A stretch of DNA of 64,000 nt, from positions 62,001-126,000 of the forward strand of contig CAYFLT010000004.1 in assembly GCA_964344055.1 (NCBI GenBank), in the 5' to 3' direction. This document shows positions 50,558 through 60,211 of this stretch, piece by piece. The notes beneath the pieces are model-generated. The model was not told the DNA's origin and searched no databases. It saw only the letters and a program-made list of their open reading frames with translations. A program made the translations under genes and the position numbers. This DNA is from OFTM10 sp964344055. GTDB taxonomy: Bacteria; Actinomycetota; Acidimicrobiia; Acidimicrobiales; Aldehydirespiratoraceae. Each line of letters begins with the position of its first letter. The first letter of the stretch is position 1.

Positions 50558-53138
50558 TCAGCTCGCCTCGGCTTCTGCCTCGAGTTCGGCGTCGACAGTG
50601 ATCTCGCCACCGTCACCGACGACGTGCTCGCCGACCGCGGCGACGTTGCCCGCGGCCTTGACGTCGTCGATCACCAGGTCGAGGAGGGCCAGCTGCTCGG
50701 CCGAGGCCGTGAACGTGGCCGAGACGACTGGGGTGCGGAGCTTCCGCTTGGCTTCGGACTTGACCCGGCGAACGACCGACAGGGCTTCGGTTGCGACATC
50801 GCTCGCCCCGCCGTCGACCGCGCCAGCGGCCGCCCGGAGCGGCGCCGACTCGGGCCACGAGGTGGCGTGGATCGAGCCATCCTGCCACCACGACCACACC
50901 TCTTCGGCGACGAAGGGCAGGATCGGGGCGAACAACTGCTGCATCGTCGACAGTGCGAGCCGCAGGGCGTGGTGGGCGGAGGCGGCCCGCTCGTCACCGA
51001 ACTCGCCATACGCCCGGGCCTTGACCAGCTCCATGTGGTTGTCGGTGAACCACCAGAAGAAGGCTTCGGTCCGCTCGAGGGAGCGGGCGTAGTCGAACGC
51101 GTCGAACGCCGCGGTGGCCTCGTCGACGAGGTCCGCCAGCTTGGCCAGCATCGACCGGTCGACGGTTTCGGTGATGAGCGACGGGTCGATGGACCGGTCG
51201 GCGGGGTCGCCGAATCCGAGGACGAACTTCGACGCATTCAGCAGCTTGATCGAGAGCCNNNNNNNNNNNNNNGGTGCCGGGCCGGCCGGAGGCTGCCCAG
51301 TAGCGGACGGCATCTGAGCCGTACTGTTCGAGTGTCTCGGAGGGGACGACCACGTTGCCCTTGGACTTCGACATCTTCTTGCGGTCGGGGTCGAGGATCC
51401 ACCCCGAGATCGTGGCGTTGCGCCACGGCGCGGAGTCGGCCTCGAAGTGGGCTCGGACGACAGTCGAGAAGAGCCAGGTCCGGATGATGTCGTGACCCTG
51501 GGGTCGGATGTCCATCGGGAACGTGGCCTTGTAGAGCTCGTCGTCGATGCCCCAGCCGCAGGCGATCTGCGGCGTGAGCGAAGACGTGGCCCACGTGTCC
51601 ATGATGTCGGGCTCGCCGATGAAGCCCCGCGGCTCGCCCCGCTGGGACTCGTCGTAGCCGGCCGGAACATCGGTGGACGGGTCGATCGGAAGTTGGTCCT
51701 CGGTGGGGACGATCGGCTCGCCGTACTCGGGTTCGCCCTCGGAATCGAGCGGGTACCACAGCGGGATCGGAACGCCGAAGAAGCGCTGGCGCGAAATGAG
51801 CCAGTCGCTGTTGAGTCCGTCGACCCACGAGGTGAACCGGGTCTGCATGTACGACGGGACCCAGTTGATCTCGTCGCCCCTCGCGATCAGGGCCTCACCG
51901 AGATCGCGGTCGCGGCCGCCGTTGCGGATGTACCACTGCCGGGAGCTGACGATCTCGAGCGGCTTATCGCCCTTCTCGAAGAACTTCACCGGGTGGGTGA
52001 TCTTGCGGCGCTCGCCTTCCATCTCGCCGGCTTCGTCGAAGATCTTGACGATCTCCTCCTGGGCGGGCTGGACCTTCTTGCCGGCGAGGCGTTCGTAGGC
52101 GGCCCGGCCTTCGGCCGAGGTGATCCACTCCGGCATCTCGGCGGTGAAGCGGCCGTCGCGCTGGATGACCGTGCGAACCGGCAGGTCGAGCTCGCGCCAC
52201 CAGGTGACGTCGGTGGTGTCGCCGAACGTGCAGATCATGGCGATGCCGGTGCCCTTCTCGGGATCGGCGAGCTCGTGGGCGAGGACCGGAACCTCGACCC
52301 CGAAGACCGGCGACAGAACCGACGCCTGCCCGAAGTAGGGCTGGTACCGCTCGTCGTCGGGATGGGCGACCAGGGCGACGCACGACGGGACCAGCTCCGG
52401 ACGAGTGGTGTCGATCCAGATGTCGGGGCGACCCTCGGTGCCGGCGAAGCGCAGCTTGTGGTAGGCGCCCGGCAGCTCGCGGTCCTCGAGCTCGGCCTGA
52501 GCGACCGCGGTCTGGAACGTGACGTCCCACAAGGATGGCGCTTCGACCTGGTACGCCTGATCGGACCCGAGGTTCTCGAGGAAGAACTGCTGGGAGATCT
52601 TGCGACAGTGGTCGTTGATCGTCTCGTAGGTACGCGTCCAGTCGACCGACAGGCCGAGCCGGCGGAAGAGGTCCTCGAAGACCTTCTCGTCCTCGACGGT
52701 GAGGATGTGGCACAGCTCGATGAAGTTCGGCCGGCTGATCGAGATCTCCCGCCGCTTCTTGATCGCGGCTGGGTCGCCCGCGTCCTCGGGGATCTCGAAG
52801 TCGGGGTCGTACGGCAGCGACGGATCGCAGCGAACGCCGTAGTAGTTCTGCACCCGACGCTCGGTGGGCAGCCCGTTGTCGTCCCATCCCATCGGGTAGA
52901 AGACGTCCATCCCCGCCATGCGCTGGTAGCGGGCGATGGTGTCGGTGTGGGTGTAGGAGAAGACGTGGCCGACGTGGAGCGACCCACTCGCGGTGGGCGG
53001 CGGGGTGTCGATCGAGAAGACCTCGTCACGGTTGGTGGAGCCCCGGAAGTGGTAGATCCCCGACTCGTCCCATACCGCGTCCCACTTGGCCTCCAGACCT
53101 TCGAGGTCGGGCTTGTCGGGGATGGGTGTGGGACTCAT
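50558..53138 (-). CDS. valS: Valyl-tRNA synthetase, interrupted by gap
   Basis: Class I aminoacyl-tRNA synthetase, about 860 residues. HIGH-type motif in TASGSLHVGHVFSYTHTD, DDNGLPTERRVQNYYG (actinobacterial form), editing domain DIWIDTTRPELVPSCVALVAHP, and KKMSKSKGNVVVPSE near residue 590. The anticodon-binding part restarts after the N run at 51259-51272 as LSIKLLNASKFVLG in another frame; about 10-20 residues (normally following AASGRPGTD) are lost in the gap. ATG 53138 (MSPTPIPDKPDLEGLEAKWD). Confidence 0.95.
51259..51272. other. Assembly gap (14 N)
   Basis: Gap within valS; frames differ on the two sides, so the length is not real. Confidence 0.99.
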
Positions 53139-53229
53139 ATGACCGACGAGGATACCGGTGCGCACCAGCGGACAGCCGGGTATTCCGGCCCCATCAACGC
53201 CCCCGCGAGGCCAGAACCGGGCACAAGAA

Positions 53230-53292
53230 CCGAACTGGGTGGGCAGAGAGTCGGAAAACGACACCGGGCCCTCCCAGTTCGGGTTGGGTGCC
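53230..53292. repeat. CCCAGTTCGG repeat, copy 1 (with inverted partner)
   Basis: CCGAACTGGG at 53230-53239 pairs with CCCAGTTCGG at 53273-53282, followed by GTTGGGTGCC. It lies just after the azlD stop in the 158-bp gap to valS. The second half recurs in the same orientation at 54369-54393. Confidence 0.7.
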
Positions 53293-53296
53293 TTGG

Positions 53297-53602
53297 CTAC
53301 GGACCGACGGTCCAGACGATCGCCATGCCGACGGCGAGACACCAGGCGACGCTCTTGGTCCGCCAGGCGACCAGGCCCGCGGCGACGGCGGCGACATGCC
53401 ACTCGTCGAGGCCGCGGAGTTCGCCATCGTCGAGGAGCAGGCTCGACGCCGCGATCGATGCGAGTACCGCGGGTGGAATCATCGACAGCGCGAGTTCGAT
53501 TCGGGGTGGGAGTCGGCGGAGGCGGTCGCCGAACGCGATGAACGACAGCCGAATGAGGTAGGTCCCGACGCCGGCGAGCACGATCTGGACAAACGGGCTC
53601 AT
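53297..53602 (-). CDS. azlD: AzlD-family branched-chain amino acid transport subunit
   Basis: About 101 residues with three to four membrane segments, MSPFVQIVLAGVGTYLIRLSFIAFGDRLRRLPPRIELALSMIPPAVLAS being typical of AzlD, the small partner of AzlC exporters. ATG 53602 overlaps the azlC stop by four bases (ATGA). Confidence 0.85.
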   Translation of the reverse strand: MSPFVQIVLAGVGTYLIRLSFIAFGDRLRRLPPRIELALSMIPPAVLASIAASSLLLDDGELRGLDEWHVAAVAAGLVAWRTKSVAWCLAVGMAIVWTVGP

Positions 53603-54303
53603 GAGCCTGGCTCCGGCGTCGGCGCGGCGGTCACTCCGGCGGCGATCCCAGTGAAGGCACCGGCGATGATGTTGAGTCCATTCGGCAGGAAGGCGGTGAT
53701 CACCGACACCGTTCCGCCGACGATGGCGGCCACCAGCATCGGCCGGCTGCGAATCGACGGTACGAGCAGGGCGACGAACGTGGCCGGCACCGCGAAGGGG
53801 AGCTGCCACGCGGGTCCGATGTCGCCGCCGGCGAGCACGCCGATCGTGGTGCCGACGTACCAGGGCAGGACGAAGAAGGTGGCGGCTCCGACGAAGAACC
53901 AGATCCGGTACTGCGGGTCGTGTTCGGTCTCGAACTCGTGGATGGCGGTGACCGCGGCCTGGTCGCTCAGTCCGTGGGCGAGCGGGAATCGTCGCCAGCC
54001 GAAGTCGGCGAACGCCGATGCCAGCGACGCCGAGTAGAGAGCGAACCGCAGGTTGATGATCACCGCCGTTCCGACGGCCACCAACCACGAGGCGTCGTCA
54101 CCGATCAACTGGACGAGCGCGATCTGGGCCGCGCCGGCGTGGACGATGAACGAGGCCGCGATCGCCGAGACGTCGGGGATGCCATTTTCGGCCGCGGTGA
54201 CGCCGTAGATCAGTCCGAACGGCCCTGAGATCAGCGTGAGCGGGAAGATCCGCCGACAGCCGGCGACGACTGCGGCGCGGCGGGACACGGTGGGGGAGCG
54301 CAC
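53599..54303 (-). CDS. azlC: AzlC-family branched-chain amino acid exporter
   Basis: About 235 residues with seven to eight membrane segments; AzlC signatures include ISGPFGLIYGVTAAENGI, SFIVHAGAAQIALVQLIGDDA, NLRFALYSASLA and HGLSDQAAVTAIHEFE. GTG 54303 (VRSPTVSRRAAVVAGCRRIFPLT) is preferred to the longer frame. It forms a coupled pair with azlD; the pair is flanked by direct CCCAGTTCGG repeats. Confidence 0.85.
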   Translation of the reverse strand: MRSPTVSRRAAVVAGCRRIFPLTLISGPFGLIYGVTAAENGIPDVSAIAASFIVHAGAAQIALVQLIGDDASWLVAVGTAVIINLRFALYSASLASAFADFGWRRFPLAHGLSDQAAVTAIHEFETEHDPQYRIWFFVGAATFFVLPWYVGTTIGVLAGGDIGPAWQLPFAVPATFVALLVPSIRSRPMLVAAIVGGTVSVITAFLPNGLNIIAGAFTGIAAGVTAAPTPEPGS

Positions 54304-54368
54304 GGTCGGAGTCTGGCAGCAACCCCGCCAGACCCCGACCGGTTGGTCGACAAGTTGGGTACACCCCA

Positions 54369-54393
54369 CCCAGTTCGGGTATTGGGTGCCAGG
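54369..54393. repeat. CCCAGTTCGG repeat, copy 2
   Basis: CCCAGTTCGG then GTATTGGGTGCCAGG, same orientation as copy 1 with a two-base insertion. It lies between the PhoX-like gene stop and azlC. Its GGTGCCAGG end matches the core of the GTTTCG family. Confidence 0.65.
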
Positions 54394-54405
54394 TCGGAAG
54401 TGGGG

Positions 54406-55986
54406 CTAGGAGTCTTCGATGATCATCAGGAGGACCTGGCCGGCCTCACGTTTCTGGATGGTGCCGTCGGGTAGCGGGTTGGAGGCGATCCAGGTCCCGT
54501 GGCCCTGCACGTCGAGGATCCATGCACCCTCGCCCCAGTAGTCGGATGCGTCGACGATGCCGCTCGACTCGCCGTCGGGATCGTTCACCGTGGCAACGAC
54601 CCGCCAGTCGTCGTCATCATCGATGGAACCCTGCCAGATGCGAGCGTTGTCGGCATCCTCCTGGACCATCAGGCTCTTCTCGCTGGTGTCGATGTTGTCC
54701 GGCGCGGTGAACGGCACGTAGACGTCGCTCCCCGGCGCGTCGCCGTCGGCGAACACGCTCAGGCTCTCGACGACGGTCGGGTCGTCCTCGTCGAACACGA
54801 GCTCGACGATGCGGCCGTTCGGCGCGAGGTTCTGTTCGCCGCGAGGACGATGCATGCGGCCGGTCGCAGGATCCGGCGTGATCCTGCTCGCACCGGTGTC
54901 GGCGATGAACACCCGAGTCGGGTCGTTCGGGTCGTATGCCGCGTCCTCGAGGCGTATCCACTGGAAGACGTTGTTGTCGTTGCTCCAGTTCTCCAGCTGC
55001 GCCTGCGGTGACGCGTCGGTGCCGAGCCCCTTGGCGATGTCCTCGGGTACTTCGATGAACTCGGCCCGGAAGTCGTCGTCGACACCCAGGTCGATGTAGT
55101 CGTTGGCGCCGTTGAACGGGTCGGTGGCGTCAACTGCAGCACCGTTGTCGTGGGTGACGCGCAGGGCGTAGAGCGTGCCCTCGTCGTTCATCAGGGCGTC
55201 CTGATCCTCGGCCACGTACATGTACAACTGCGACGTGCCAGCGGCGAAGGTGTCGTCGGTGGTGAGGATCACGATCTGGTCGAAGCCGGGTACGGCCAGG
55301 GCGGTCTCGTGGTTGAGCCGGCCCATGCCCGGGATGGCGACCGACTCGCCGGTCTCGGTGTCGAGCGCCACAGCCAGGCCTCCCTGGCGGGTGCCGTCGC
55401 CGTAGAACGGGTCGGCGGCCGCGTACGAGTTGCCGGGGATGCCGCTGTTGCTGGTCTCTTCCCCGGTGAGGAAGACGTAGCCATCGAAGCCTTCTTCCTC
55501 GCTCGCCATGAACGCCGAGCAGAAGCGCTTGAACTCGGCGTCGGGGCCAAGCGGGACGTACGCCTCGAGCACGCCGGTGGCCTGCTCGCCGTCGTCCTCG
55601 TCGTCGCCATCCTCGTCGTCGTCATCGACGTCGCCGATGCTCAGCACCAGCTTGGAGATCGACGCCGACTGGAAGTCGGCGGTGCCCCGGAACGGGATCG
55701 TGGTCTGCTCGTGGGCGACGTAGACATCGACGGTGTCGTCCTCACCAGGAGCGAGACCGATGCCGTCGGGAAGTCCCTCGAAGAGGAAGTCGCCGATCGT
55801 GTCCCCACTCGAGATGATCGGAGTGACCGATCCTTCGACGCCGGGCGCCAGGTCGAGCAGTGACGGTTCCGCCGTGAGGAAGCCGCCGTCGTCATCGTCG
55901 TCGGCCACTGCGGGTGCCGCGGTGGCCAGAAGGGCGCTGGCGGCGAGCAGTGTCGCGAGGGTGCGACGGAATGGTCGTTTGGACAT
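54406..55986 (-). CDS. Secreted PhoX-like (DUF839) protein
   Basis: 526 residues with a Sec signal peptide (RRTLATLLAASALLATAAPAVA, cut after AVA) and acidic low-complexity patches (DDDDDGG; near residue 125 a D/E-rich loop). DUF839/PhoX-type propeller cues: FKRFCSAFMASEEEGFDGYVFLTGEE, GRLNHETALAVPGFDQIVILTTDDTF, SQLYMYVAEDQD and FIADTGASRITPDPATGR. PhoX enzymes are Ca/Fe alkaline phosphatases, but the standard active-site residues were not checked, so activity is unproven. ATG 55986. Confidence 0.75.
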   Translation of the reverse strand: MSKRPFRRTLATLLAASALLATAAPAVADDDDDGGFLTAEPSLLDLAPGVEGSVTPIISSGDTIGDFLFEGLPDGIGLAPGEDDTVDVYVAHEQTTIPFRGTADFQSASISKLVLSIGDVDDDDEDGDDEDDGEQATGVLEAYVPLGPDAEFKRFCSAFMASEEEGFDGYVFLTGEETSNSGIPGNSYAAADPFYGDGTRQGGLAVALDTETGESVAIPGMGRLNHETALAVPGFDQIVILTTDDTFAAGTSQLYMYVAEDQDALMNDEGTLYALRVTHDNGAAVDATDPFNGANDYIDLGVDDDFRAEFIEVPEDIAKGLGTDASPQAQLENWSNDNNVFQWIRLEDAAYDPNDPTRVFIADTGASRITPDPATGRMHRPRGEQNLAPNGRIVELVFDEDDPTVVESLSVFADGDAPGSDVYVPFTAPDNIDTSEKSLMVQEDADNARIWQGSIDDDDDWRVVATVNDPDGESSGIVDASDYWGEGAWILDVQGHGTWIASNPLPDGTIQKREAGQVLLMIIEDS

Positions 55987-56128
55987 GGGGAAGCCTCCGG
56001 TTGATGTTCTGGAGTGGCCCCCACCGCCGTCGCCGAACCTAGTCCTCGCAGTTCGCTCGTCAAGCGGTCGTCCAGATGGTCACTGGCAGTGACGGAGTAA
56101 TACAAGTACAATACAAGTTGCCGCCCGT

Positions 56129-56863
56129 ATGGAACTCGCCGAACTCATCGTCCTCGCAATCGCCGCCGTCGTCACCGCCGGAGTTACCGCCGTCGCCGGC
56201 GCCGGCGGTGGACTGATCCTCCTGATCGTGATCCTCCAGTTCGTCGACCCGTTGGTTGCCATCCCCGCGCACGGCGTCATCCAGCTGTTCAGCAATGGCA
56301 CCCGTGCGATCACCTTGAGGGACGACGTCGATGCCTCGCTGCTTCGGCCCTATGTCTTGCCGCTGCTGCCGTTCGCCGCACTCGGCTTCTTGATCGCCGA
56401 CGCGATTCCTCGAAGTGGCGGACGTGCCCTCGTCGGCGCCTTCGCGCTCCTAGCGGTGTGGTGGCCGTCGGCGACCGCCTGGTTGGCCCCTCGGCCGGGA
56501 GGGGGTTCACGTTTCGCTCTGGTGGGTGCGGTGGCGGGACTCACCAATCCGACGATCGGCGCTCCTGGACCACTGCTGGCTCCAGCCTTCCGAGCCGCCA
56601 CGACCGATCACGTGCGATTCGTCGCCACCTTCTCGGTCGCCCAGGTGCTCAACCACACCGCGAAGATCATCGTGTTCGCCGTTGCCGGCTTCGCGTGGGG
56701 CGAGTATTGGCCGATGATCGTCGTCGGCGCTCTCGGGGTGATCCTCGGCACCCGCCTGGGCACCCGCTTCCTGCGTCGCGCTGACCCCGACATGCTCACC
56801 ATCCTCTTCAAGGTGGCGGTGACCGCAGGCGCGCTCCGCCTGCTGATCGGCTGGGTGGTGTAG
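56129..56863 (+). CDS. TauE/SafE-family sulfite/organosulfonate exporter
   Basis: 244 residues with about eight membrane segments; duplicated TauE/SafE motifs are visible: TAVAGAGGGLILLIVILQFVDPLVAIPAHGVIQLFSN in the first half and AGLTNPTIGAPGPLLAPAFRA in the second. ATG 56129 lies after an AT-rich stretch (ACAAGTACAATACAAGTTG) that may hold its promoter. It converges on the GGDEF gene with 34 bp between stops. Confidence 0.85.
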   Translation: MELAELIVLAIAAVVTAGVTAVAGAGGGLILLIVILQFVDPLVAIPAHGVIQLFSNGTRAITLRDDVDASLLRPYVLPLLPFAALGFLIADAIPRSGGRALVGAFALLAVWWPSATAWLAPRPGGGSRFALVGAVAGLTNPTIGAPGPLLAPAFRAATTDHVRFVATFSVAQVLNHTAKIIVFAVAGFAWGEYWPMIVVGALGVILGTRLGTRFLRRADPDMLTILFKVAVTAGALRLLIGWVV

Positions 56864-56897
56864 CGGCCGCCTCGAGGCGCCGCCGGAATCGCGGGTC

Positions 56898-58038
56898 TCA
56901 GTCCTCGGTCTGACGCTTGGTCGTCTGGGCAACGACGACCCGGTTGCCACCCTGCGACTTGGCGTGGTTCAGCGCCCCCGCGGCGCGGTGCAGGATTTCC
57001 TCGATCGACCCGCCCGACGATGAACCGATGACGCCGATCGACAGGGTGAACGGCGGACGGTCGTCGACCCACGATGTCCTCGGGTCGGATGGTCCGGCGG
57101 GCAACTCGTGACAGTGTCTGGAGCGCGGTATCGCCGGCGGCTCTGCCCTGGCTCGCGTTGAGGGCGCTGAACTGGTCGATGTCGGCGACGGCCACGCTGA
57201 ACGACTGGCGCTCCTGGAGAAGGCGCAACACCCGCTCCTGCATGGCGCCGCGATCCGGGAGACCGGTGAGGCGGTCGACCGCATCCGCCCGCGATGCGCT
57301 TCCGACCGAGCGGAGCACGGCGACCCGTGAGCTCACGATCGCGGCGATGTCTTCGAGGTGGGCGATCTCCTCTTTGCCGGCCTGTGAACCCTCCTCCGCG
57401 AGGCAGTAGAGGACTCCGAGAAGCCGACCGGTGGCGTTCAGGGGGACGGCCACGGCCGCGGCCGGCCGGGCCACACGGGATTTGAGGTGGCTGCAGACGT
57501 CGAGGCGATCGGTGGAGTCGTAGATCAGCGTCGTGTTCGTCCTGGCCGCGAGGGAATCCCAGGGCGACATCCGCGTGGTCGGCTGGACCTGGTGGTTCCC
57601 GGTCGAGACCACCAGCGCGAGCACCGGCTCGACGGGGTCGACCAGATGCAGTTCGAGCGCCTGTTCCTCGAGGTGGCGGGTGAACGAAGCCCTGATGACC
57701 TCGAGTGCGTCACGTTCGGTCGGTGACTGGGCGAGCGCCCGATCGAGCTCTCGGAGCGCCGTGCGTTCCTGGCGCTCGCGGTGCAGGCTGCGGCGAGCCT
57801 TGGTCGCGCGGTCGCTCGCGGCCTTTGCTTCGCGTCGCAGAGGCCCCGCGACGAGACGCGACGCCAGCAGCGGCGTCACCACCAGCGCTGCGATCGCAGG
57901 TGTGGCGATGGCTACGGGGTCCTGCAGGTCACCCTCGAGGAGTAACGCGGCACCCGCGGCGGCGGCGACCACCGCTGCCGAGAGAACCGCGAGAAGGACA
58001 TGCGGACTCGGGCCGCGCTCGTCACCAGGCGAAGACAT
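56898..58038 (-). pseudogene. GAF-GGDEF diguanylate cyclase-like protein, GGDEF motif deleted
   Basis: Two membrane helices (HVLLAVLSAAVVAAAAGAAL and a second near residue 50), a coiled region, a GAF-like domain (LYCLAEEGSQAGKEEIAHLEDIAAIVSSRVAV), then the start of a GGDEF domain: DRLTGLPDRGAMQERVL, VAVADIDQFSALNASQGRAAGD, RRTIRPEDIVGR. Where the GGDEF signature should follow, the sequence jumps near 57055-57075 to the last third of the domain in another frame (DDRPPFTLSIGVIG, EEILHRAAGALNHAKSQGGNRVVVA). Roughly 45 residues are missing and the frame is shifted, so no cyclase activity is expected from this sequence. Assembly collapse is possible. Confidence 0.75.
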
Positions 58039-58135
58039 CGCCTCTCCTATCGTGCGAAGCGGAGGCGAATGAAGGCCCTGCCCCACCAAACCTCATGGTT
58101 GTGTCTCTTCGCGCCGATGGTTACGGTGAGGTTTG

Positions 58136-58149
58136 TTACCGGCCAGTAA
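58136..58149. promoter_or_regulatory. Candidate TetR-type operator before acyl-CoA dehydrogenase
   Basis: TTACCGGCCAGTAA is a near-perfect 14-bp palindrome 17 bp before the start codon, within a run bounded by GGTTAC and AATAACC. It resembles operators of fatty-acid-responsive TetR regulators (general knowledge, regulator not identified here). Confidence 0.5.
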
Positions 58150-58166
58150 TAACCCGGGAGGCCCCC

Positions 58167-59381
58167 ATGCCCGAGTTCTCGCTCGAACTCAACGAAGACC
58201 AGCTGCAGCTGCAGAAGTGGATCCACGAGTTCGCGGTCGACGTGATCCGGCCCGCCGCCGAGGAGTGGGACGAGCGTGAGGAATTCCCGTATCCGATCGT
58301 CGAGCAAGCCGCCGAGATCGGCCTCTATGGCTGGGAGTTCATGGCCGAGGGCATGATGAACGACTCCACCGGCCTCACCATGCCAGTCGCCATCGAGGAA
58401 CTGTTCTGGGGCGACGCCGGCATCGGCATGGCCATCATGGGTTCGGGTCTGGCCGCAGCCGGCATCGCAGCCTCCGGCACGCCCGAGCAGATGATGGAGT
58501 GGGTGCCCCAGTGCTACGGCACGCCGGACAAGATCGCGCTGGGCGCCTTCTGCGCCTCCGAGCCCGATGCCGGATCGGACGTCAACGGCTATCGCACCCG
58601 AGCGGTCTACGACGAGGCCAAGGACGAGTGGGTCCTCAACGGAACGAAGGCATGGATCACCAACGGTGGCATCTCCGACATCCATGTCGTCGTGGCGGTC
58701 GTCGACCCCGAGCTCGGCTCGAAGGGTCACGCATCCTTCGTCGTGCCGCCCAACACCCCGGGTCTGAGTCAGGGCCAGAAGTACAAGAAGCACGGCATTC
58801 GTGCCTCGCACACCGCCGAGGTCGTGCTCGACGACGTTCGCGTGCCGGGTCACTGTCTGCTCGGCGGCAAGGACAAGCTCGACGAGCGTCTCGCCCGCGT
58901 CCGTGAGGGCAAAAAGGGCAACGCCCAGGCGGCCATGCAGACCTTCGAGGCCACCCGACCCGCTGTCGGCGCCCAGGCGCTCGGTGTTGCTCGGGCTGCC
59001 TACGAGTACTCGCTCGACTACGCCAAGGAACGCCACGCCTTCGGTCGGCCGATCATCATGAACCAGTCGATCGCGTTCATGCTCGCCGACATGGCCACCG
59101 AGATCGACGCCAGCCGCATGCTCATCTGGCGGGCCGCCTGGCTCGGCAAGAACGGCAAGTTCAAGAACGCCGAGGGCTCGATGGCCAAGATGAAAGCCGG
59201 CCGCACCGCGACGTGGGTCACCGAGCGGGCCATCCAGATCCTCGGCGGCTACGGCTACACCCGCGAGTACCCCGTTGAACGCTGGCACCGCGACGCCAAG
59301 ATCCACGACATCTTCGAAGGCACCGAGCAGATCCAGCAGCTCGTGATCAGCCGGGCGATCTCCGGACTGCGGATCGAGTAG
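58167..59381 (+). CDS. Acyl-CoA dehydrogenase
   Basis: FAD enzyme of 404 residues introducing an alpha-beta double bond in acyl-CoA. Motifs: GAFCASEPDAGSDVNGYRTRA and WVLNGTKAWITNGGISD (flavin region), TRPAVGAQALGVARAAYEY, ILGGYGYTREYPVERWHRDAKIHDIFEGTEQIQQLVISRAI, with Glu of FEGTEQ at the usual position. ATG 58167 follows a GGGAGG ribosome site. A palindromic operator candidate lies upstream. Confidence 0.95.
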   Translation: MPEFSLELNEDQLQLQKWIHEFAVDVIRPAAEEWDEREEFPYPIVEQAAEIGLYGWEFMAEGMMNDSTGLTMPVAIEELFWGDAGIGMAIMGSGLAAAGIAASGTPEQMMEWVPQCYGTPDKIALGAFCASEPDAGSDVNGYRTRAVYDEAKDEWVLNGTKAWITNGGISDIHVVVAVVDPELGSKGHASFVVPPNTPGLSQGQKYKKHGIRASHTAEVVLDDVRVPGHCLLGGKDKLDERLARVREGKKGNAQAAMQTFEATRPAVGAQALGVARAAYEYSLDYAKERHAFGRPIIMNQSIAFMLADMATEIDASRMLIWRAAWLGKNGKFKNAEGSMAKMKAGRTATWVTERAIQILGGYGYTREYPVERWHRDAKIHDIFEGTEQIQQLVISRAISGLRIE

Positions 59382-59428
59382 GCACAGCGCAACCCCAAGA
59401 CTGTTGGATGGCGTGCGCTCGCCTTCAG

Positions 59429-60211
59429 CTACACGAGCCTGGCTGACGTGAGGGTGACGACGAGGGGCCGAACGATTCGACCGGCGAAGTGCTCTTCGAT
59501 GAAGGACTGGATGTCGTCGAGCAAGCCAGCCCTCTCAGCCGGTTCCATCATCTGAGTGCCGGAGTAGCTCAGCATGAGCATGCGGTATTCAGCCGCCGAG
59601 TACGCCTGGTTCCAGTCGTAGGACCGGACCGCGACATCGGCGAATCGGCTGTCGGATGCCAGGGCGAGCCGGATCGCCGGGTCGGCTGCGGTCCGACGGG
59701 GCGGCGGTGGCCCGACATGGCTCTGCCCGTAGCGATCGTAGATGGGTTGCACGGCGTCGAAGAAGCCCTCGTCATCGGGCGAGCTGACCTGGATCAGGTC
59801 GACGATGGCCACGATGCCGCCCCGGTGTAGGAGGGTCGCCGGTCGATCGACCTGGGCACCGGCGGTCACCCAGTGGTAGGCGGTGGCCGAGAACACGCAG
59901 TCACAGCTCCTGGTCGCGAGGGGCACGTGCTCGAAATCGCCGACGATGACCTCCAAGCGATCGGAATCGAGGTTGGCGCGCAGCGTGTCAGCCATGGTGG
60001 GACCGATCTCGACCGCACGAACAGTTGCCCCTCGATGCAGGAGATCTCTGGTGGCCTGACCGGTGCCGGGGCCGACCTCGACGATTGATGGCTGATCGGG
60101 CAGCCGGAGGAAGAGATCGTCGAACAACTCGGCGGGGTACCGCGGACGGATCCGGTCGTAGAGATCAGCGGCTTCATTGAATGACAGTCGCGGATCCGTC
60201 GGGGGAGTCAC
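59429..60211 (-). CDS. Class I SAM-dependent methyltransferase
   Basis: About 260 residues. Opening SFNEAADLYDRIRPRYPAELFDDLF, motif I SIVEVGPGTGQATRDLLHRGATVRAVEIGP, then VGDFEHVPLATRSCDCVFSATAYHWV, typical of a widespread actinobacterial methyltransferase family of unknown substrate. GTG 60211 (VTPPTDPRLSFNEAADLYD) is preferred over the Ser/Arg-rich upstream extension. Confidence 0.85.
   Translation of the reverse strand: MTPPTDPRLSFNEAADLYDRIRPRYPAELFDDLFLRLPDQPSIVEVGPGTGQATRDLLHRGATVRAVEIGPTMADTLRANLDSDRLEVIVGDFEHVPLATRSCDCVFSATAYHWVTAGAQVDRPATLLHRGGIVAIVDLIQVSSPDDEGFFDAVQPIYDRYGQSHVGPPPPRRTAADPAIRLALASDSRFADVAVRSYDWNQAYSAAEYRMLMLSYSGTQMMEPAERAGLLDDIQSFIEEHFAGRIVRPLVVTLTSARLV

Noticed and set aside
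51447..53561. 704-residue plus-strand open frame opposite valS
   Set aside because: Shadow of valS with no recognisable motif.
53230..54393. Insertion sequence bounded by direct repeats
   Set aside because: No transposase lies between them and the enclosed genes are a normal azlCD pair.
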